DNA from: Sinomicrobium kalidii
GTDB lineage: Bacteria > Bacteroidota > Bacteroidia > Flavobacteriales > Flavobacteriaceae
DNA length: 64,000 nucleotides
Reading direction: 5' to 3'
NCBI RefSeq assembly: GCF_021183825.1
Contig: NZ_CP089211.1
Location: forward strand, 1,240,001-1,304,000
Part shown: positions 9,130 to 19,073 of the stretch, piece by piece
Layout of the letters: every line of letters starts with the position of its first letter
Numbering within the stretch: the stretch's first letter is position 1
Program-made: the position numbers and the translations under genes
The notes under the pieces: generated by a model
Told to the model about the DNA's origin: nothing
What the model saw: only the letters and a program-made list of their open reading frames with translations
The model's database searches: none

Positions 9130-10008
9130 TTACCCCCTCATCCTGATTACCCGGCTGCCTTCCCTTCTCCCCGGGCCGTCACGGTGCATTTTTTCTATTT
9201 CTTCCATTTTTTCCTTTATAATGACGTCAAATTCAGACTGACTCATCTCCTTTCCCCGTTTTGGCACCTCGATCTGATCTTCTCCCTCCGGATCCATCAC
9301 TATTTTAGTACAGCGAATGGTGGTGCGGTCTGCATTGACTTCCAGGATAAGTCCGGGAAGCCCCCAATACACTCCCGGCCCCTGGTTAACAGGTATGTCC
9401 GGGGTATACCAGGCCGTAACAGTGATTTCTTCGGTCTTTTCTTCAAAGGGTTCGTTATTTGCGGGATCTCCTGTTTCTTTCCGTTCATTTCCCGGTGGCC
9501 TTCGCCCCATCCTGTTAAATTCAGCCCGTTTTACCTCTTTCACCATTGTTGCCTTATAGCAGGTATACCCCCCTATTTTCCTGGTTTCTTCGCCCGGTTT
9601 CCAGTCCGGAAGGACAAGCGAATCCCTGATCAGGAATATTTTTCCGAGCATTTCCACTTGGTTATAATACAATCTCCTTTTAACATCCCTGTAATAGATA
9701 CCATCACTCCCCGAACTACCAAAAACAGCCATCCTGAAACCTCTTCCGCCAACCGGTTGTTCCAGCTGTTCTTCTTCTCTGTACAGGGATGCGATACGGT
9801 TAAAATCCAGGACAAAAGTTTTTTCAAGGTCTTGCTGCATCCTTTCCATAATCCGTTTTTTATCTGCTTCAGGGATATTTCTCCCTTCAACATCCACATT
9901 GAGATCGGTTTTGCTTTCATAAGTCGCTTTTCCATAAAAATCCTGGGCAATTACAGGACTTAACATTCCCATAAAGCATATTCCTGACAATACGATTATT
10001 TTTTTCAT
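9130..10008 (-). CDS. GLPGLI family protein
   Basis: 292 aa. Signal peptide of about 21 residues (ends VIAQ), so periplasmic or outer-membrane associated. It carries the family signature GLPGLI at residues 216-221 within YWGLPGLILEV, and upstream the usual DFNRIASLYREE and GGYTCYKAT segments. It also has a charged low-complexity insert at about 165-195 and a basic/Gly-rich tail. The biochemical role of the family is not known. It is the first gene of a likely two-gene operon with the beta-barrel receptor, so the two probably act together at the outer membrane. Confidence 0.88.
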   Translation of the reverse strand: MKKIIVLSGICFMGMLSPVIAQDFYGKATYESKTDLNVDVEGRNIPEADKKRIMERMQQDLEKTFVLDFNRIASLYREEEQLEQPVGGRGFRMAVFGSSGSDGIYYRDVKRRLYYNQVEMLGKIFLIRDSLVLPDWKPGEETRKIGGYTCYKATMVKEVKRAEFNRMGRRPPGNERKETGDPANNEPFEEKTEEITVTAWYTPDIPVNQGPGVYWGLPGLILEVNADRTTIRCTKIVMDPEGEDQIEVPKRGKEMSQSEFDVIIKEKMEEIEKMHRDGPGRREGSRVIRMRG

Positions 10009-10504
10009 TACTATTATTTTTTGCTTATATCATCTGTTTTGATCTTTGAGTTCAGAAAAAGTTTTTACAAACACGCTTATTCACTTTATTTAAATAAATT
10101 TAACCTTCCCTTCCCCTTGCTAAAAATAAAATAGATAATTCCGGTACATCCCTATACCAAAAAGGCGGTTTTGCAGATCAACGCCCGATACGCGTTTGAT
10201 AGACAAATCTGCGTGTTTGGTCTGAAAAGTGTAATGCGGAATAATGTATTCTGAAATGCATGCATCCTGACAGTTTCCGCTACCGGAAAATGTCATTATC
10301 GCATCACTTGGCATGTTCACCATCGTTATAAATGCCACTTTTTAACATTTCCGGTTCTCCTCCCTATGTCCTTAAAGACGAGATAAAACCGATGCTACCG
10401 TAACCGGAATATACAGGGAGGGGTCAAAAATATTTTACCCGAACAAGGATAACTTGTATATTTACGTTAGAAAAATATTTATCACTCAATTATATCACAG
10501 TACT
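10009..10504. other. 496-base divergent intergenic region
   Basis: Lies between the GLPGLI gene and the deoxynucleoside kinase gene. A 72-codon frame on the minus strand (10120-10338) has no recognisable features and is rejected. Upstream of the kinase the sequence TATATTTA at 10457-10464 is one base from the -7 consensus, a possible promoter about 40 bases before the chosen start. Confidence 0.45.
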
Positions 10505-11122
10505 ATGCACATTGCCGTAGCCGGGAACATTGGTGCCGGAAAGACCACTTTGACCAGATTGTTAGCCAAACATTTCAGATGGGAAGCCCAGTTCGAGGAT
10601 GTGGTGGACAATCCTTATCTCGATGACTTTTATACCCAGATGGAACGATGGAGTTTTAACCTCCAAATCTATTTCCTCAACAGCCGGTTCCGGCAGATCT
10701 TACAGATAAGGGAAAGCGGCAAGACCATTATCCAGGACAGGACCATATATGAGGATGCCTATATCTTTGCACCCAATTTGTATGCAATGGGACTCATGAC
10801 CAACAGGGATTTCGAAAATTACAGTTCGTTATTCGAACTCATGGAAAACCTGGTACAGCCTCCCGACCTGCTTATTTATCTGAGGAGCTCCATCCCCAAC
10901 CTGGTAAGTCAGATCCACAAAAGGGGGCGGGAATACGAAAATTCCATATCCATAGATTACCTGAGCCGCCTCAATGAACGCTACGAAGCATGGGCCGCCC
11001 AGTATAACAAAGGAAAATTTTTGATTATTGATGTAGATAAACTTAATTTTGTAGACAGTCCGGAAGATCTCGGTGACGTAATACAAAAAATAGACGCTGA
11101 ACTTAACGGATTGTTTGAATAG
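10505..11122 (+). CDS. Deoxynucleoside kinase
   Basis: 205 aa from the ATG at 10505. The P-loop GNIGAGKTT begins at residue 8, as in the dGK/dCK/TK2 family, so the 17 extra upstream codons of the open frame are unlikely to be translated. Further family marks are FEDVVDNPYLDDFY (phosphoacceptor/base region), QDRTIYEDAYIFA (the DR-S/T motif) and the lid-like HKRGREYE. It phosphorylates deoxynucleosides with ATP in nucleotide salvage; specificity (dA/dG or broader) cannot be set from sequence. The nucleoside transporter at 25858 may supply the same pathway. Confidence 0.9.
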   Translation: MHIAVAGNIGAGKTTLTRLLAKHFRWEAQFEDVVDNPYLDDFYTQMERWSFNLQIYFLNSRFRQILQIRESGKTIIQDRTIYEDAYIFAPNLYAMGLMTNRDFENYSSLFELMENLVQPPDLLIYLRSSIPNLVSQIHKRGREYENSISIDYLSRLNERYEAWAAQYNKGKFLIIDVDKLNFVDSPEDLGDVIQKIDAELNGLFE

Positions 11123-11224
11123 TTGGTTATTAGGTTTTTATTTCTTTTTTCTTTACCATAGGTACCCGGATTTTTGGCAAAATACCAGTAACCGGCATGA
11201 CAAATAACTCTCAATCTTATTTCT

Positions 11225-11875
11225 ATGGAAGCGACAAAACACAAACGTCCGAAACACAAAGGTTCTCCCAAGCTTTTTAAAAACCCCGTACTGGAAAAGC
11301 TGACACATACCCATATTTCAATGCCGTTAATCATATTTACGGTTATCGCAGCAGTTCTCATTTATTACGGTATTGTGGAAAAAGGGTTTCTGGTACCGGA
11401 AATGATATTGCTCTTTATAGCCGGTCTCGTGTTTTTTACTTTTGTGGAATACATGATGCACCGTTATTTCTATCACATGCCCGCCACCACCGAAAAGCGG
11501 AAAAAAATAGCCTACACCATGCACGGGGTGCACCACGATTATCCGAAAGACAAATCCAGACTGGCCATGCCTCCCGTATTAAGCCTCATTATTGCCACTG
11601 TATTTTTTGTACTATACAGGGCGGTGATGGGCGATTATGCTTTTGGTTTTCTGGCAGGTTTTCTCATGGGATATAATGCCTACCTGGGTGTGCACTATTC
11701 GGTGCATGCCTTTAAAGTTCCCGGCAATTTTCTGAAAATACTGTGGTATCACCACTCCATACACCATTACCGGGAACCGGACAGGGCTTTCGGCGTGTCA
11801 TCGCCCCTGTGGGACCATATTTTCGGCACCATGCCCAGAAACCCCGGTGAGAATCCGGAAGTGAAAAAATTATAG
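11225..11875 (+). CDS. Fatty acid hydroxylase / sterol desaturase family protein
   Basis: 216 aa, membrane protein with hydrophobic segments near 38-75 and 120-160. It has the di-iron histidine clusters of the family: [19 protein letters not shown] and [15 protein letters not shown]. Members use a di-iron centre to hydroxylate or desaturate lipids. Relatives in sphingolipid- or carotenoid-making bacteria act on those lipids, but no neighbour here shows the substrate. The gene follows the kinase by 102 bases and ends before a strong two-way terminator. Confidence 0.88.
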   Translation: MEATKHKRPKHKGSPKLFKNPVLEKLTHTHISMPLIIFTVIAAVLIYYGIVEKGFLVPEMILLFIAGLVFFTFVEYMMHRYFYHMPATTEKRKKIAYTMHGVHHDYPKDKSRLAMPPVLSLIIATVFFVLYRAVMGDYAFGFLAGFLMGYNAYLGVHYSVHAFKVPGNFLKILWYHHSIHHYREPDRAFGVSSPLWDHIFGTMPRNPGENPEVKKL

Positions 11876-11915
11876 TTTTCTCCGGCCACAAATACACGGG
11901 TATTTCTATAGCTAT

Positions 11916-11954
11916 AAAAAAACAAAACCTGCCGAAAGACAGGTTTTGTTTTTT
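11916..11954. terminator. Bidirectional terminator between hydroxylase and hppA
   Basis: A perfect 15-bp stem (11917-11931 with 11940-11954) has AAAACCTG on one side and CAGGTTTT on the other around the loop CCGAAAGA. Flanking A and T runs give a U-tract on either strand, so it can end both convergent transcripts. Confidence 0.85.
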
Positions 11955-11972
11955 ACAACATTCGTATATTAA

Positions 11973-14339
11973 TTACTGGTACACTTGCGATTGCTCTTCC
12001 TTTATCTCCTTTACTTTTTGCTTTATTTCTTCCGGGGTACCTTCCATTCGCACTTCTCTTTTCGTGGTTTTCCCGTCTGCGGTTCCGGAAATCGTAATGA
12101 CCGCTTCTGTTTCTTCGCCCGTACCGGAAATCATTCTTACATCCACCTCTTTACGTATATCTTCCCGCAGGGAAACGGTTTCCACGGTATGTCCGCCCAA
12201 AATGGGTGCTATGACCAGGCCGACAAGACAGGTGAGTTTAATAAGGATGTTCATGGACGGTCCTGATGTATCTTTAAAGGGATCGCCAACAGTATCTCCC
12301 GTTACCGCAGCCTTATGTGCATCAGAACCTTTATAGGTCATTTCACCGTCTATCTCCACACCGGCCTCAAAGGATTTTTTGGCATTGTCCCACGCACCTC
12401 CGGCATTGTTCTGGAAAATGGCCCAAACCACACCAGAAACAGCAACACCGGCCATATAACTTCCCAGGGCTTCCGCGCCCATAACAAAACCTATAAGCAC
12501 CGGGGACAGGATGGCTATTGTACCGGGTAATATCATTTCCCGTAATGCGGCCTTGGTAGAAATATCCACGCATCTCCCGTAATCGGGTTTTCCCGTACCT
12601 TCCATGATCCCCGGAATTTCCCTGAACTGCCGGCGGACTTCTTTCACCATCTCCATTGCAGCCTTACCGACACTCTGTATGGCCAGGGCCGAGAAAATCA
12701 CAGGGACCATCCCTCCTATAAACAACGCGGCGAGAACATCGGCCTTAAAGATATTAATACCGTCTATCCCTGTAAAGGTCACATAAGCGGCAAAAAGAGC
12801 CAGGGCGGTCAGCGCGGCAGATGCTATGGCAAAACCCTTACCTACGGCAGCCGTGGTATTTCCAACGGAATCCAGTATATCGGTACGTCCGCGTACCTCT
12901 TCCGGAAGCTCGCTCATTTCAGCCACTCCGCCGGCATTATCTGCTATGGGACCAAATGCATCTATAGCCAGTTGCATCGCCGTAGTTGCCATCATCGCAG
13001 AAGCCGCAATGGCCACCCCGTAAAACCCGGCAAGGGCATAAGAGCCCCAGATAGCCCCGGCAAATAACAATACCGAAGAAAACGTGGATTTCATACCGGT
13101 GGCAAGCCCGGCGATGATATTGGTCGCAGCCCCGGTTGACGAATTTTTTACAATATTCAGTACGGGCTTTTTACCCAACCCGGTATAATATTCCGTAAAA
13201 TAAGAGATGAGTCCGCCAACCGCTAATCCTATTATAGTGGCAAAGAATACATTCATATTGGCTATTTCTTTATAGCCTTCACCAAAAAATTTCATGTGTA
13301 TGGTCTCGGGGAGCATCCATCGTATTAAAAAATAACAGGCTATCACAGTGAGTCCGATAGCCAGCCAGTTTCCCGTGTTCAGGGCTTTTTGTACTTGGGC
13401 TTCCCGGGCATCGTTGCTGCCTATTCGCACGAAAAATGTCCCGATAATGGATGCAATGATCCCTACCCCTGCAATAACAATAGGCAGGAGAATAGGGCCC
13501 ATTCCTCCGAAAGCATCCGTAAAACCGCCATTGACCTCGGTCATTTCCCGGACGATATAGTTCCCCAATACCATAGAAGCCAATACCGTAGCTACATACG
13601 AACCGAAAAGATCGGCACCCATACCTGCCACATCCCCCACATTATCCCCGACATTATCCGCTATGGTAGCAGGGTTCCGGGGGTCGTCTTCCGGGATCCC
13701 CGCTTCCACCTTACCTACAAGATCTGCCCCCACATCCGCGGCTTTGGTATAAATCCCGCCGCCCACACGGGCAAAAAGGGCTATGGATTCGGCACCAAGT
13801 GAAAATCCGGCCAGTGCTTCCAGGACTACGGTCATTTCATCATAAAAGCTACCTTCCCCAACGAGGAACATCTTGGTAAACACCAGGAAAAAAAGACTGA
13901 GCCCGAGCACAGCCAGTCCTGCCACACCAAGCCCCATAACCGTACCTCCCGAAAAGGAGACCTTCAGGGCTTTCGGCAAACTTGTCCTGGCGGCCTGTGT
14001 GGTCCTTACATTGCTCTCCGTGGCAATGCGCATACCGATATTCCCCGCCAGGGCAGAAAAAAATGCGCCAAAAACAAAAGCTATGATAATAAGCCAGTGT
14101 GTAGTAGGCACAAAAAAGGCTATCACCCCCAGGGCAATAGCCGCAATAATTACAAAAATAAACAGAAGGCGGTATTCGGCCTGTAAAAATGCCAGGGCAC
14201 CTTCCTTAATGTTTTTGGAAATGAACTGCATTCTTTCATTTCCGGCCTCCTGCTTCTTTACCCACATTGCTTTTGCAAGCATAAAAGCAAGACCGAGTAT
14301 TGCCATGATAATCGGCAAAAAGATCGTATTGGATTCCAT
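11973..14339 (-). CDS. hppA: Membrane-bound ion-pumping pyrophosphatase
   Basis: 788 aa, about 16 hydrophobic segments. Catalytic motifs: [11 protein letters not shown] (202-212), [23 protein letters not shown] (217 on; pyrophosphate/Mg site), and [14 protein letters not shown] (681-694). It hydrolyses pyrophosphate and moves H+ and/or Na+ across the inner membrane. GNTTAA at 493-498 has Ala at the position that marks K+-dependent enzymes (Lys in K+-independent ones). The ion moved cannot be decided here. Oddity: a hydrophilic C-terminal tail of about 70 residues (718-788) rich in E, K and T follows the last membrane segment. A soluble pyrophosphatase is also encoded in this window (18418). 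Confidence 0.95.
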   Translation of the reverse strand: MESNTIFLPIIMAILGLAFMLAKAMWVKKQEAGNERMQFISKNIKEGALAFLQAEYRLLFIFVIIAAIALGVIAFFVPTTHWLIIIAFVFGAFFSALAGNIGMRIATESNVRTTQAARTSLPKALKVSFSGGTVMGLGVAGLAVLGLSLFFLVFTKMFLVGEGSFYDEMTVVLEALAGFSLGAESIALFARVGGGIYTKAADVGADLVGKVEAGIPEDDPRNPATIADNVGDNVGDVAGMGADLFGSYVATVLASMVLGNYIVREMTEVNGGFTDAFGGMGPILLPIVIAGVGIIASIIGTFFVRIGSNDAREAQVQKALNTGNWLAIGLTVIACYFLIRWMLPETIHMKFFGEGYKEIANMNVFFATIIGLAVGGLISYFTEYYTGLGKKPVLNIVKNSSTGAATNIIAGLATGMKSTFSSVLLFAGAIWGSYALAGFYGVAIAASAMMATTAMQLAIDAFGPIADNAGGVAEMSELPEEVRGRTDILDSVGNTTAAVGKGFAIASAALTALALFAAYVTFTGIDGINIFKADVLAALFIGGMVPVIFSALAIQSVGKAAMEMVKEVRRQFREIPGIMEGTGKPDYGRCVDISTKAALREMILPGTIAILSPVLIGFVMGAEALGSYMAGVAVSGVVWAIFQNNAGGAWDNAKKSFEAGVEIDGEMTYKGSDAHKAAVTGDTVGDPFKDTSGPSMNILIKLTCLVGLVIAPILGGHTVETVSLREDIRKEVDVRMISGTGEETEAVITISGTADGKTTKREVRMEGTPEEIKQKVKEIKEEQSQVYQ

Positions 14340-14568
14340 ATTTTTAAAGGTTTTTACAAATAAATTGCCATAAATGTAATAAAAATGAACGGTTATGTAT
14401 GAAATGTATATTAAAGAATTATCAAGGATAATAACAACATCCTAAAGATAAAGGAGGAAAAACAGAAATATATTGCGACAGATCAATTTTTAAAACGATC
14501 TGCACAACGTCTTCCCGCATGTGTATCACTGCATCACCGCCTGAAGCATCCAAAATTTTACTATATTT

Positions 14569-14587
14569 ATTTATACTGAATTTAAAT
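14569..14587. promoter_or_regulatory. Candidate Fur box before siderophore receptor
   Basis: ATTTATACTGAATTTAAAT is a 9-1-9 imperfect palindrome (7 of 9 pairs), 45 bases before the receptor ATG. It matches the reverse complement of the feoA upstream motif (29902-29920) at 15 of 19 positions. Two iron-uptake units sharing such a site points to Fur. The site lies inside an 8-bp perfect inverted repeat, TTTATTTA/TAAATAAA (14566-14590). Confidence 0.45.
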
Positions 14588-14632
14588 AAAATATTAACTT
14601 CGCCGCCTGAAAGTCAAATTAACCTCCTCAAT

Positions 14633-17071
14633 ATGAAATTGTATATTACCTTATTTCTTGTCTTCGGGACATTCCTTGTACGGGGACAACAATCTTCCAC
14701 TATTACGGGAAGCGTAACGAACGGTGAAAATGAACCGGCAGCTTTTTCAAACATTTATATTAACGAGCTCAACAGGGGAGCCTCCGCTAATGAAGAAGGT
14801 TATTTCGAGTTGAGAAACATTCCCCCCGGAAAATACACGCTTGTTGTGTCAGAACTCGGCTATACCACCCAAAAACATACGGTTACCGTACGGGAGGGAC
14901 ATAGCCTGAACCTTGACTTTCAGCTTGAAGAAAGTGTTACCGCCCTGCAAACCGTAGAAGTTATTGGTCGTAAGGAAAAAAGCTATAAGAACACCACTTC
15001 ATTTATAGGCGCCAAAGCGGAAATAGCACTGAAAGACCTCCCCCAGGCGGTCTCCTATGCCACCAAAGAACTCATTGCCGATCAGGGTGTGATGCGCGTA
15101 GGCGATATCGTAAAGAATTTCAGCGGTGTAAATCAGAATACCTTTTATGACGATATCATTATACGGGGATACCGCATAAACGGCAGCAGCAATACTCAAT
15201 TACTCAATGGCATGCGTACTTCCACAGGGTTCTGGAAACAACCCCTGGCCAATTACCTGGAACGGGTGGAAGTCTTAAAAGGGCCGGCTTCGGCACTGTT
15301 CGGGAATGCCTCCCCGGGCGGGGTCATCAACCGGGTGACCAAAAAGCCGCTGGATGAAGAAAGACATTCCATAAGTTTTTCTACCGGGAGTTTTAACACC
15401 CTGAGAGCACTGGCCGATTTTACCGGGCCGTTGACAAAAGACAAATCGCTGTTGTACCGCATTAATATAGGATATGAGGATGCCAACAACTTCCGCGACC
15501 TGCAATTCGACAAAAACCTGGTCATTGCCCCTTCGGTTTCCTTTTTACCGACCGACAAGACCCGGGTGAACTTCGACCTCATATACAACACCTCCAAAAG
15601 CCGTCTGGACCGCGGACAGTCGGTTTTTAAGGACGACTTATACTCCACTCCCGTCTCCATGGCTTTAAGTGCCGCCAATGATTACCTCAATGAAGAAACT
15701 TATATCATCACCATGGCACTGAACCATAAGTTCACAGACTTCCTTTCGTTCTCCGCATCTTATATCCGTACCGGGTATAGCGAAGATTTACTGGAACACC
15801 GCGGTGCCAACCGCTACGCCGTAGATGAAAACGGTGAAGATATTCCGGACAAAATAGCCATGCAGGTATTTCAACGAAAACGAAAACGGTTTATAGACAA
15901 TCTTTCCACCTTTTTCAATGCCAAATTCCGAACAGGGATATTGGAACACAGCCTTGTAACCGGTTATGACTATGCTCAGGAAGAACTGCCCCGGGGTGGT
16001 TCCCAGTTGCAGGCCAACGGATACCGGAACGCAACCAATGACAGTATCTTTACTACCTACGATCCGGCTAATAAACATTTATATTTGTTAGACCCGGAAA
16101 CAGGTAACCCGGTGCCCAATGTACCTCACTTTGATTTGACCAATCCGGTAAACTCACAGCAGATAAAAGACATAAGCAAATATATCTACACCGAACGGGA
16201 GTTCGGTCCCAATTTTTACAATTCCCACGGGGTTTACGTACAGGACCAGATTTCCTGGGACAAATTAAAAGTGCTCCTCGGACTGCGCTATGAATATTAC
16301 ACCGACAAACTCAACTATACCCGGGAAAACGAAGAAAGTGTACACCAGGAAGCTTTACTGCCGAGAGTGGGGGTTACCTATTCCATAACAGACAATATCA
16401 ATCTTTACGGGACCTACGTACAGGGATTCGAACCCCAGAACGCATCGAATATGGACCCCAATCTGGGCGGGCCTTTTGACCCGCTGGAGAGCAACATGGT
16501 GGAATTCGGCGGTAAATCGACCTGGTTTAACGGAAAGATGGACGCCACCCTGGCCGTTTACCGGATAGAACAGAAAAATACACTCTATGCACAAGCCGGC
16601 ACCGATGTACTGGCCCAGGTGGGAAAAGACCGCTCCAGGGGAATAGAACTGGACCTCAACGGACGCATATTCCCCAACTGGAGTATCAGTGCCTCCTATT
16701 CCTTTATCGAAGCGGAAATTATCGAGGACGCCGACGGCAACCGTACGGGAATTCAAAAACCCAACACTCCCAAACACCAGGGGAACCTGTGGACAAGGTA
16801 TAATATTACCCACGGGCCGCTGAAAGACCTCGGAATAGGCTTCGGTTCCAATTTTGTTACCGAAAGGGTATTGCAACAAAACAGCGCACAGACCATTCCG
16901 GGATATACAATACTCAACGGTGCCCTTTACTATACGGTAAACAAGTTTACCCTGCAACTGAACATCAACAATATCGCAGACAAGACCCATTGGGTAGGAG
17001 GATATGACTATATCCGCCTTTTCCCGGGAACACCGAGAAACTGGCTCTTAACCGTAGGCTATTCGTTTTAA
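14633..17071 (+). CDS. TonB-dependent siderophore receptor
   Basis: 812 aa from ATG 14633, chosen because MKLYITLFLVFGTFLVRGQ is a clear signal peptide; the open frame extends 38 codons further upstream without features. Then a carboxypeptidase-like Ig domain (residues about 24-110), a plug with DLPQAVSYATKELIADQGV and NFSGVNQNTFYDDIIIRGYR, and a barrel ending in TVGYSF. The plug pattern is that of ferric siderophore receptors of the FhuE/FecA type. It imports a ferric chelate with TonB energy. The next gene (PepSY protein, 36 bases on) probably acts on the same iron. A candidate Fur box lies upstream. Confidence 0.9.
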   Translation: MKLYITLFLVFGTFLVRGQQSSTITGSVTNGENEPAAFSNIYINELNRGASANEEGYFELRNIPPGKYTLVVSELGYTTQKHTVTVREGHSLNLDFQLEESVTALQTVEVIGRKEKSYKNTTSFIGAKAEIALKDLPQAVSYATKELIADQGVMRVGDIVKNFSGVNQNTFYDDIIIRGYRINGSSNTQLLNGMRTSTGFWKQPLANYLERVEVLKGPASALFGNASPGGVINRVTKKPLDEERHSISFSTGSFNTLRALADFTGPLTKDKSLLYRINIGYEDANNFRDLQFDKNLVIAPSVSFLPTDKTRVNFDLIYNTSKSRLDRGQSVFKDDLYSTPVSMALSAANDYLNEETYIITMALNHKFTDFLSFSASYIRTGYSEDLLEHRGANRYAVDENGEDIPDKIAMQVFQRKRKRFIDNLSTFFNAKFRTGILEHSLVTGYDYAQEELPRGGSQLQANGYRNATNDSIFTTYDPANKHLYLLDPETGNPVPNVPHFDLTNPVNSQQIKDISKYIYTEREFGPNFYNSHGVYVQDQISWDKLKVLLGLRYEYYTDKLNYTRENEESVHQEALLPRVGVTYSITDNINLYGTYVQGFEPQNASNMDPNLGGPFDPLESNMVEFGGKSTWFNGKMDATLAVYRIEQKNTLYAQAGTDVLAQVGKDRSRGIELDLNGRIFPNWSISASYSFIEAEIIEDADGNRTGIQKPNTPKHQGNLWTRYNITHGPLKDLGIGFGSNFVTERVLQQNSAQTIPGYTILNGALYYTVNKFTLQLNINNIADKTHWVGGYDYIRLFPGTPRNWLLTVGYSF

Positions 17072-17107
17072 CGACCCGGAAAGGGCTAAAGTATATTATT
17101 TATATAC

Positions 17108-18241
17108 GTGAAAAAATTCAAGAAGATCACCAGGAAACTGCATCTATGGCTGGGGCTTGCCTCCGGCCTGGTGGTTTTTGTTGTAGCACTGTCGGGGAGT
17201 ATCCTGGTCTTTGAAAAGGAACTGGACCGTTTTTTCCGGCCGGGTTTCCATCTGGTGCCGGAAGTGTCTTCGGAAAAAGTCCCGGTGGACATTCTGATCG
17301 GAAAAGCCGAAGAAAAACATCCCGGCACTTCGCTCCATGACCTGTTCGTATTTGATGCCCCGGAAAGAAGCGTCCGTATCCGTCTTGCCGACGAGCACGG
17401 GGAATGGACTGTGGTCTCGGCCGACCCATATTCCGGAAAGATATTAAAAGACGCTCCATACAAAAAGCGCTTTTTTACCATCGTTATGGAGTTACACCGC
17501 TTTCTGCTAATGGGAGAAACCGGCAAAACCATTACCGGCATATCCTGCATCATCTTCGTGGTACTGCTCAGCAGCGGCCTTATTCTCTGGTGGCCCTTAA
17601 AACGAAAGCATTTTAAACAGCGGCTGAACGTAAAATGGGATGCTTCCTTTAAACGGACGAACTGGGATTTTCATTCCGTTTTCGGGTTCTATAGCTCCCT
17701 GATCCTACTCCTGATCGCCCTCACCGGGCTGGTATGGTCGTTTGACTGGTATGAGAACATCATGTATTTCCTTGCGGACGGGAAGCCCAAACCGGTTCAC
17801 CTGGTAAAAAATGTTTCCGAAGAGGGTCCGGACAACCAGGATTACTTTTACGAATCCATGCTCCGGGAAACAGACAGTCTTTTCCGTTACCGCGGGGACA
17901 TCCGGCTTATCGTACCTCCGCAAAAAGACCGGAGCATACTCGTCCTGAAAGAAAATCCCGAAGCGGACATCCCTAATGTACGGGATATGGTTTATTTTGA
18001 CAGGTATTCGGGAAAACGATTGCAAACCACCCTGTACAAGGACCTTTCAACAGGCGATAAAATACGCCGTTTGGTATATCCCATACACATAGGCAGCATT
18101 TACGGTTATCCCACCCGAATACTGGCATTTGTCGTATGCCTTTTTGCCTCCACCTCTCCCATAACAGGTTTTCTGATATGGCGGGGAAGAAAGAAGAAAA
18201 AGGATATGGAAAAGAGACCGGCGAATAAAGAAATTTTATAA
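17108..18241 (+). CDS. PepSY-associated membrane protein (iron reductase-like)
   Basis: 377 aa, GTG start at 17108. KITRKLHLWLGLASGLVVFVVALSGSILVFEKELD at the N-terminus is the PepSY-TM signature; further membrane helices lie at about 140-160, 195-215 and 335-355. PepSY-TM proteins next to siderophore receptors are thought to reduce or release ferric iron in the periplasm, with histidines of the helices binding heme. Several candidate His residues are present (HLWLG, HRFLL, HSVFG, HIGS). Likely co-transcribed with the receptor. Its TAA stop is the first codon of a 108-base dispersed repeat. Confidence 0.85.
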   Translation: MKKFKKITRKLHLWLGLASGLVVFVVALSGSILVFEKELDRFFRPGFHLVPEVSSEKVPVDILIGKAEEKHPGTSLHDLFVFDAPERSVRIRLADEHGEWTVVSADPYSGKILKDAPYKKRFFTIVMELHRFLLMGETGKTITGISCIIFVVLLSSGLILWWPLKRKHFKQRLNVKWDASFKRTNWDFHSVFGFYSSLILLLIALTGLVWSFDWYENIMYFLADGKPKPVHLVKNVSEEGPDNQDYFYESMLRETDSLFRYRGDIRLIVPPQKDRSILVLKENPEADIPNVRDMVYFDRYSGKRLQTTLYKDLSTGDKIRRLVYPIHIGSIYGYPTRILAFVVCLFASTSPITGFLIWRGRKKKKDMEKRPANKEIL

Positions 18242-18346
18242 GTCAACTACCTCGGGGCAAGCCCACGGGGTATAAATCGGAAAACCCGAAAAAAAGCATT
18301 TCGACGCAAGCGTCTGAGCATTTTAAATCTCGCTTAGTGAGTAAAA
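18239..18346 (+). repeat. 108-base dispersed structured repeat, copy 1
   Basis: Identical at 106 of 108 positions, without gaps, to 36452-36559. It starts with the TAA stop of the PepSY gene. Predicted hairpins on the + strand: outer stem CCTCG/CGGGG (one G-U pair) with inner GGGC/GCCC; TCGG/CCGA; GACG-CAAG-CGTC; and CTCGC/GTGAG around TTA (one G-U pair). Relative to copy 2 both changes are A to G at paired positions, and pairing is kept. A terminator follows at once. Confidence 0.85.
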
Positions 18347-18392
18347 ACCCAAAAGGGCAGTGAATTTTCACCGCCCTTTTGGGTTGTATTTT
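18346..18392. terminator. Bidirectional terminator after the PepSY gene
   Basis: Long hairpin: AACCCAAAAGGGC (18346-18358) pairs with GCCCTTTTGGGTT (18373-18385); an inner GTGAA/TTCAC stem fills the loop. The + strand continues GTATTTTT. It separates the convergent PepSY and ppa genes. Confidence 0.85.
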
Positions 18393-18417
18393 TACAATAA
18401 TCCGTTAATCAGATCAT

Positions 18418-18948
18418 TTACGCAATGCTGAACAACCCGGCTTCCCTGTTCTGAAGCGATTCGAACCTTTCCAGGCAGGCATCGATGATTTCATAGGCTT
18501 CCTCTACATCTCCCCAACCACCGACATCAACTTTTTTCTGCTCGAGGTCCTTGTACACCTGGAAAAAGTGTTCGATTTCCTTTTTCTGGTGCGGGTTCAT
18601 ATCGTCAAGATTGCTGAGTTTGTTCCATATCGGGTCGGATACGGGTACACACACAATTTTTTCGTCGGGTCCCTTTTCATCTGCCATATGGAATACACCG
18701 ATGGGCTTTACTTCCATAACACAACCGGGGAAAGTAGACTCGGTAACCAACACCAGTACATCCAACGGATCCCCGTCCAGTGCCAGGGTTTCCGGTATAA
18801 AACCATAATCTGCGGGATAGTGCATGGAAGAAAATATCATCCGGTCATAACGGACTTTCTTCAGTTTAAAATCGTATTCATATTTGTTCCTGCTCCCCTT
18901 GGGGATCTCTATCAAAACGTCAAAAGACTTTAATTTCGCTGCGCTCAT
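18418..18948 (-). CDS. ppa: Soluble inorganic pyrophosphatase, family I
   Basis: 176 aa, cytoplasmic. IPKGSRNKYEYD near the start and YPADYGFIPETLALDGDPLDVLVL with the three metal-binding aspartates are diagnostic of family I. It hydrolyses pyrophosphate to phosphate with Mg2+, pulling biosynthetic reactions forward without energy capture. Length is usual for the family. A promoter matching the Bacteroidota consensus lies just upstream and a strong terminator downstream, so it is a single-gene unit. The presence of both this enzyme and a membrane pyrophosphatase gives the cell two routes for pyrophosphate. Confidence 0.95.
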   Translation of the reverse strand: MSAAKLKSFDVLIEIPKGSRNKYEYDFKLKKVRYDRMIFSSMHYPADYGFIPETLALDGDPLDVLVLVTESTFPGCVMEVKPIGVFHMADEKGPDEKIVCVPVSDPIWNKLSNLDDMNPHQKKEIEHFFQVYKDLEQKKVDVGGWGDVEEAYEIIDACLERFESLQNREAGLFSIA

Positions 18949-18972
18949 ATGTTACAATGTGTTAAGAGGGTC

Positions 18973-19003
18973 CAAAAATACACAAGATGGCTGTAAAACA
19001 CAA
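18973..19003 (-). promoter_or_regulatory. Promoter of ppa
   Basis: On the minus strand, TTG (19003-19001), a 20-base spacer, then TATTTTTG (18980-18973), matching TTG-N19/21-TAnnTTTG. The box ends 24 bases before the ppa ATG. Confidence 0.6.
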
Positions 19004-19073
19004 TTTATTTTTCGGTTAACGTAAGTTTTCTCTGTATTCTTTCTTTCACACCTCAAATAACCGGTCTGAAAAA

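Noticed and set aside
10120..10338. 72-codon minus-strand frame between the GLPGLI gene and the kinase gene
   Set aside because: No signal peptide, family motif or promoter; composition like random intergenic translation.
13873..14373. 166-codon + strand frame
   Set aside because: Antisense to hppA, low-complexity translation, no own signals.
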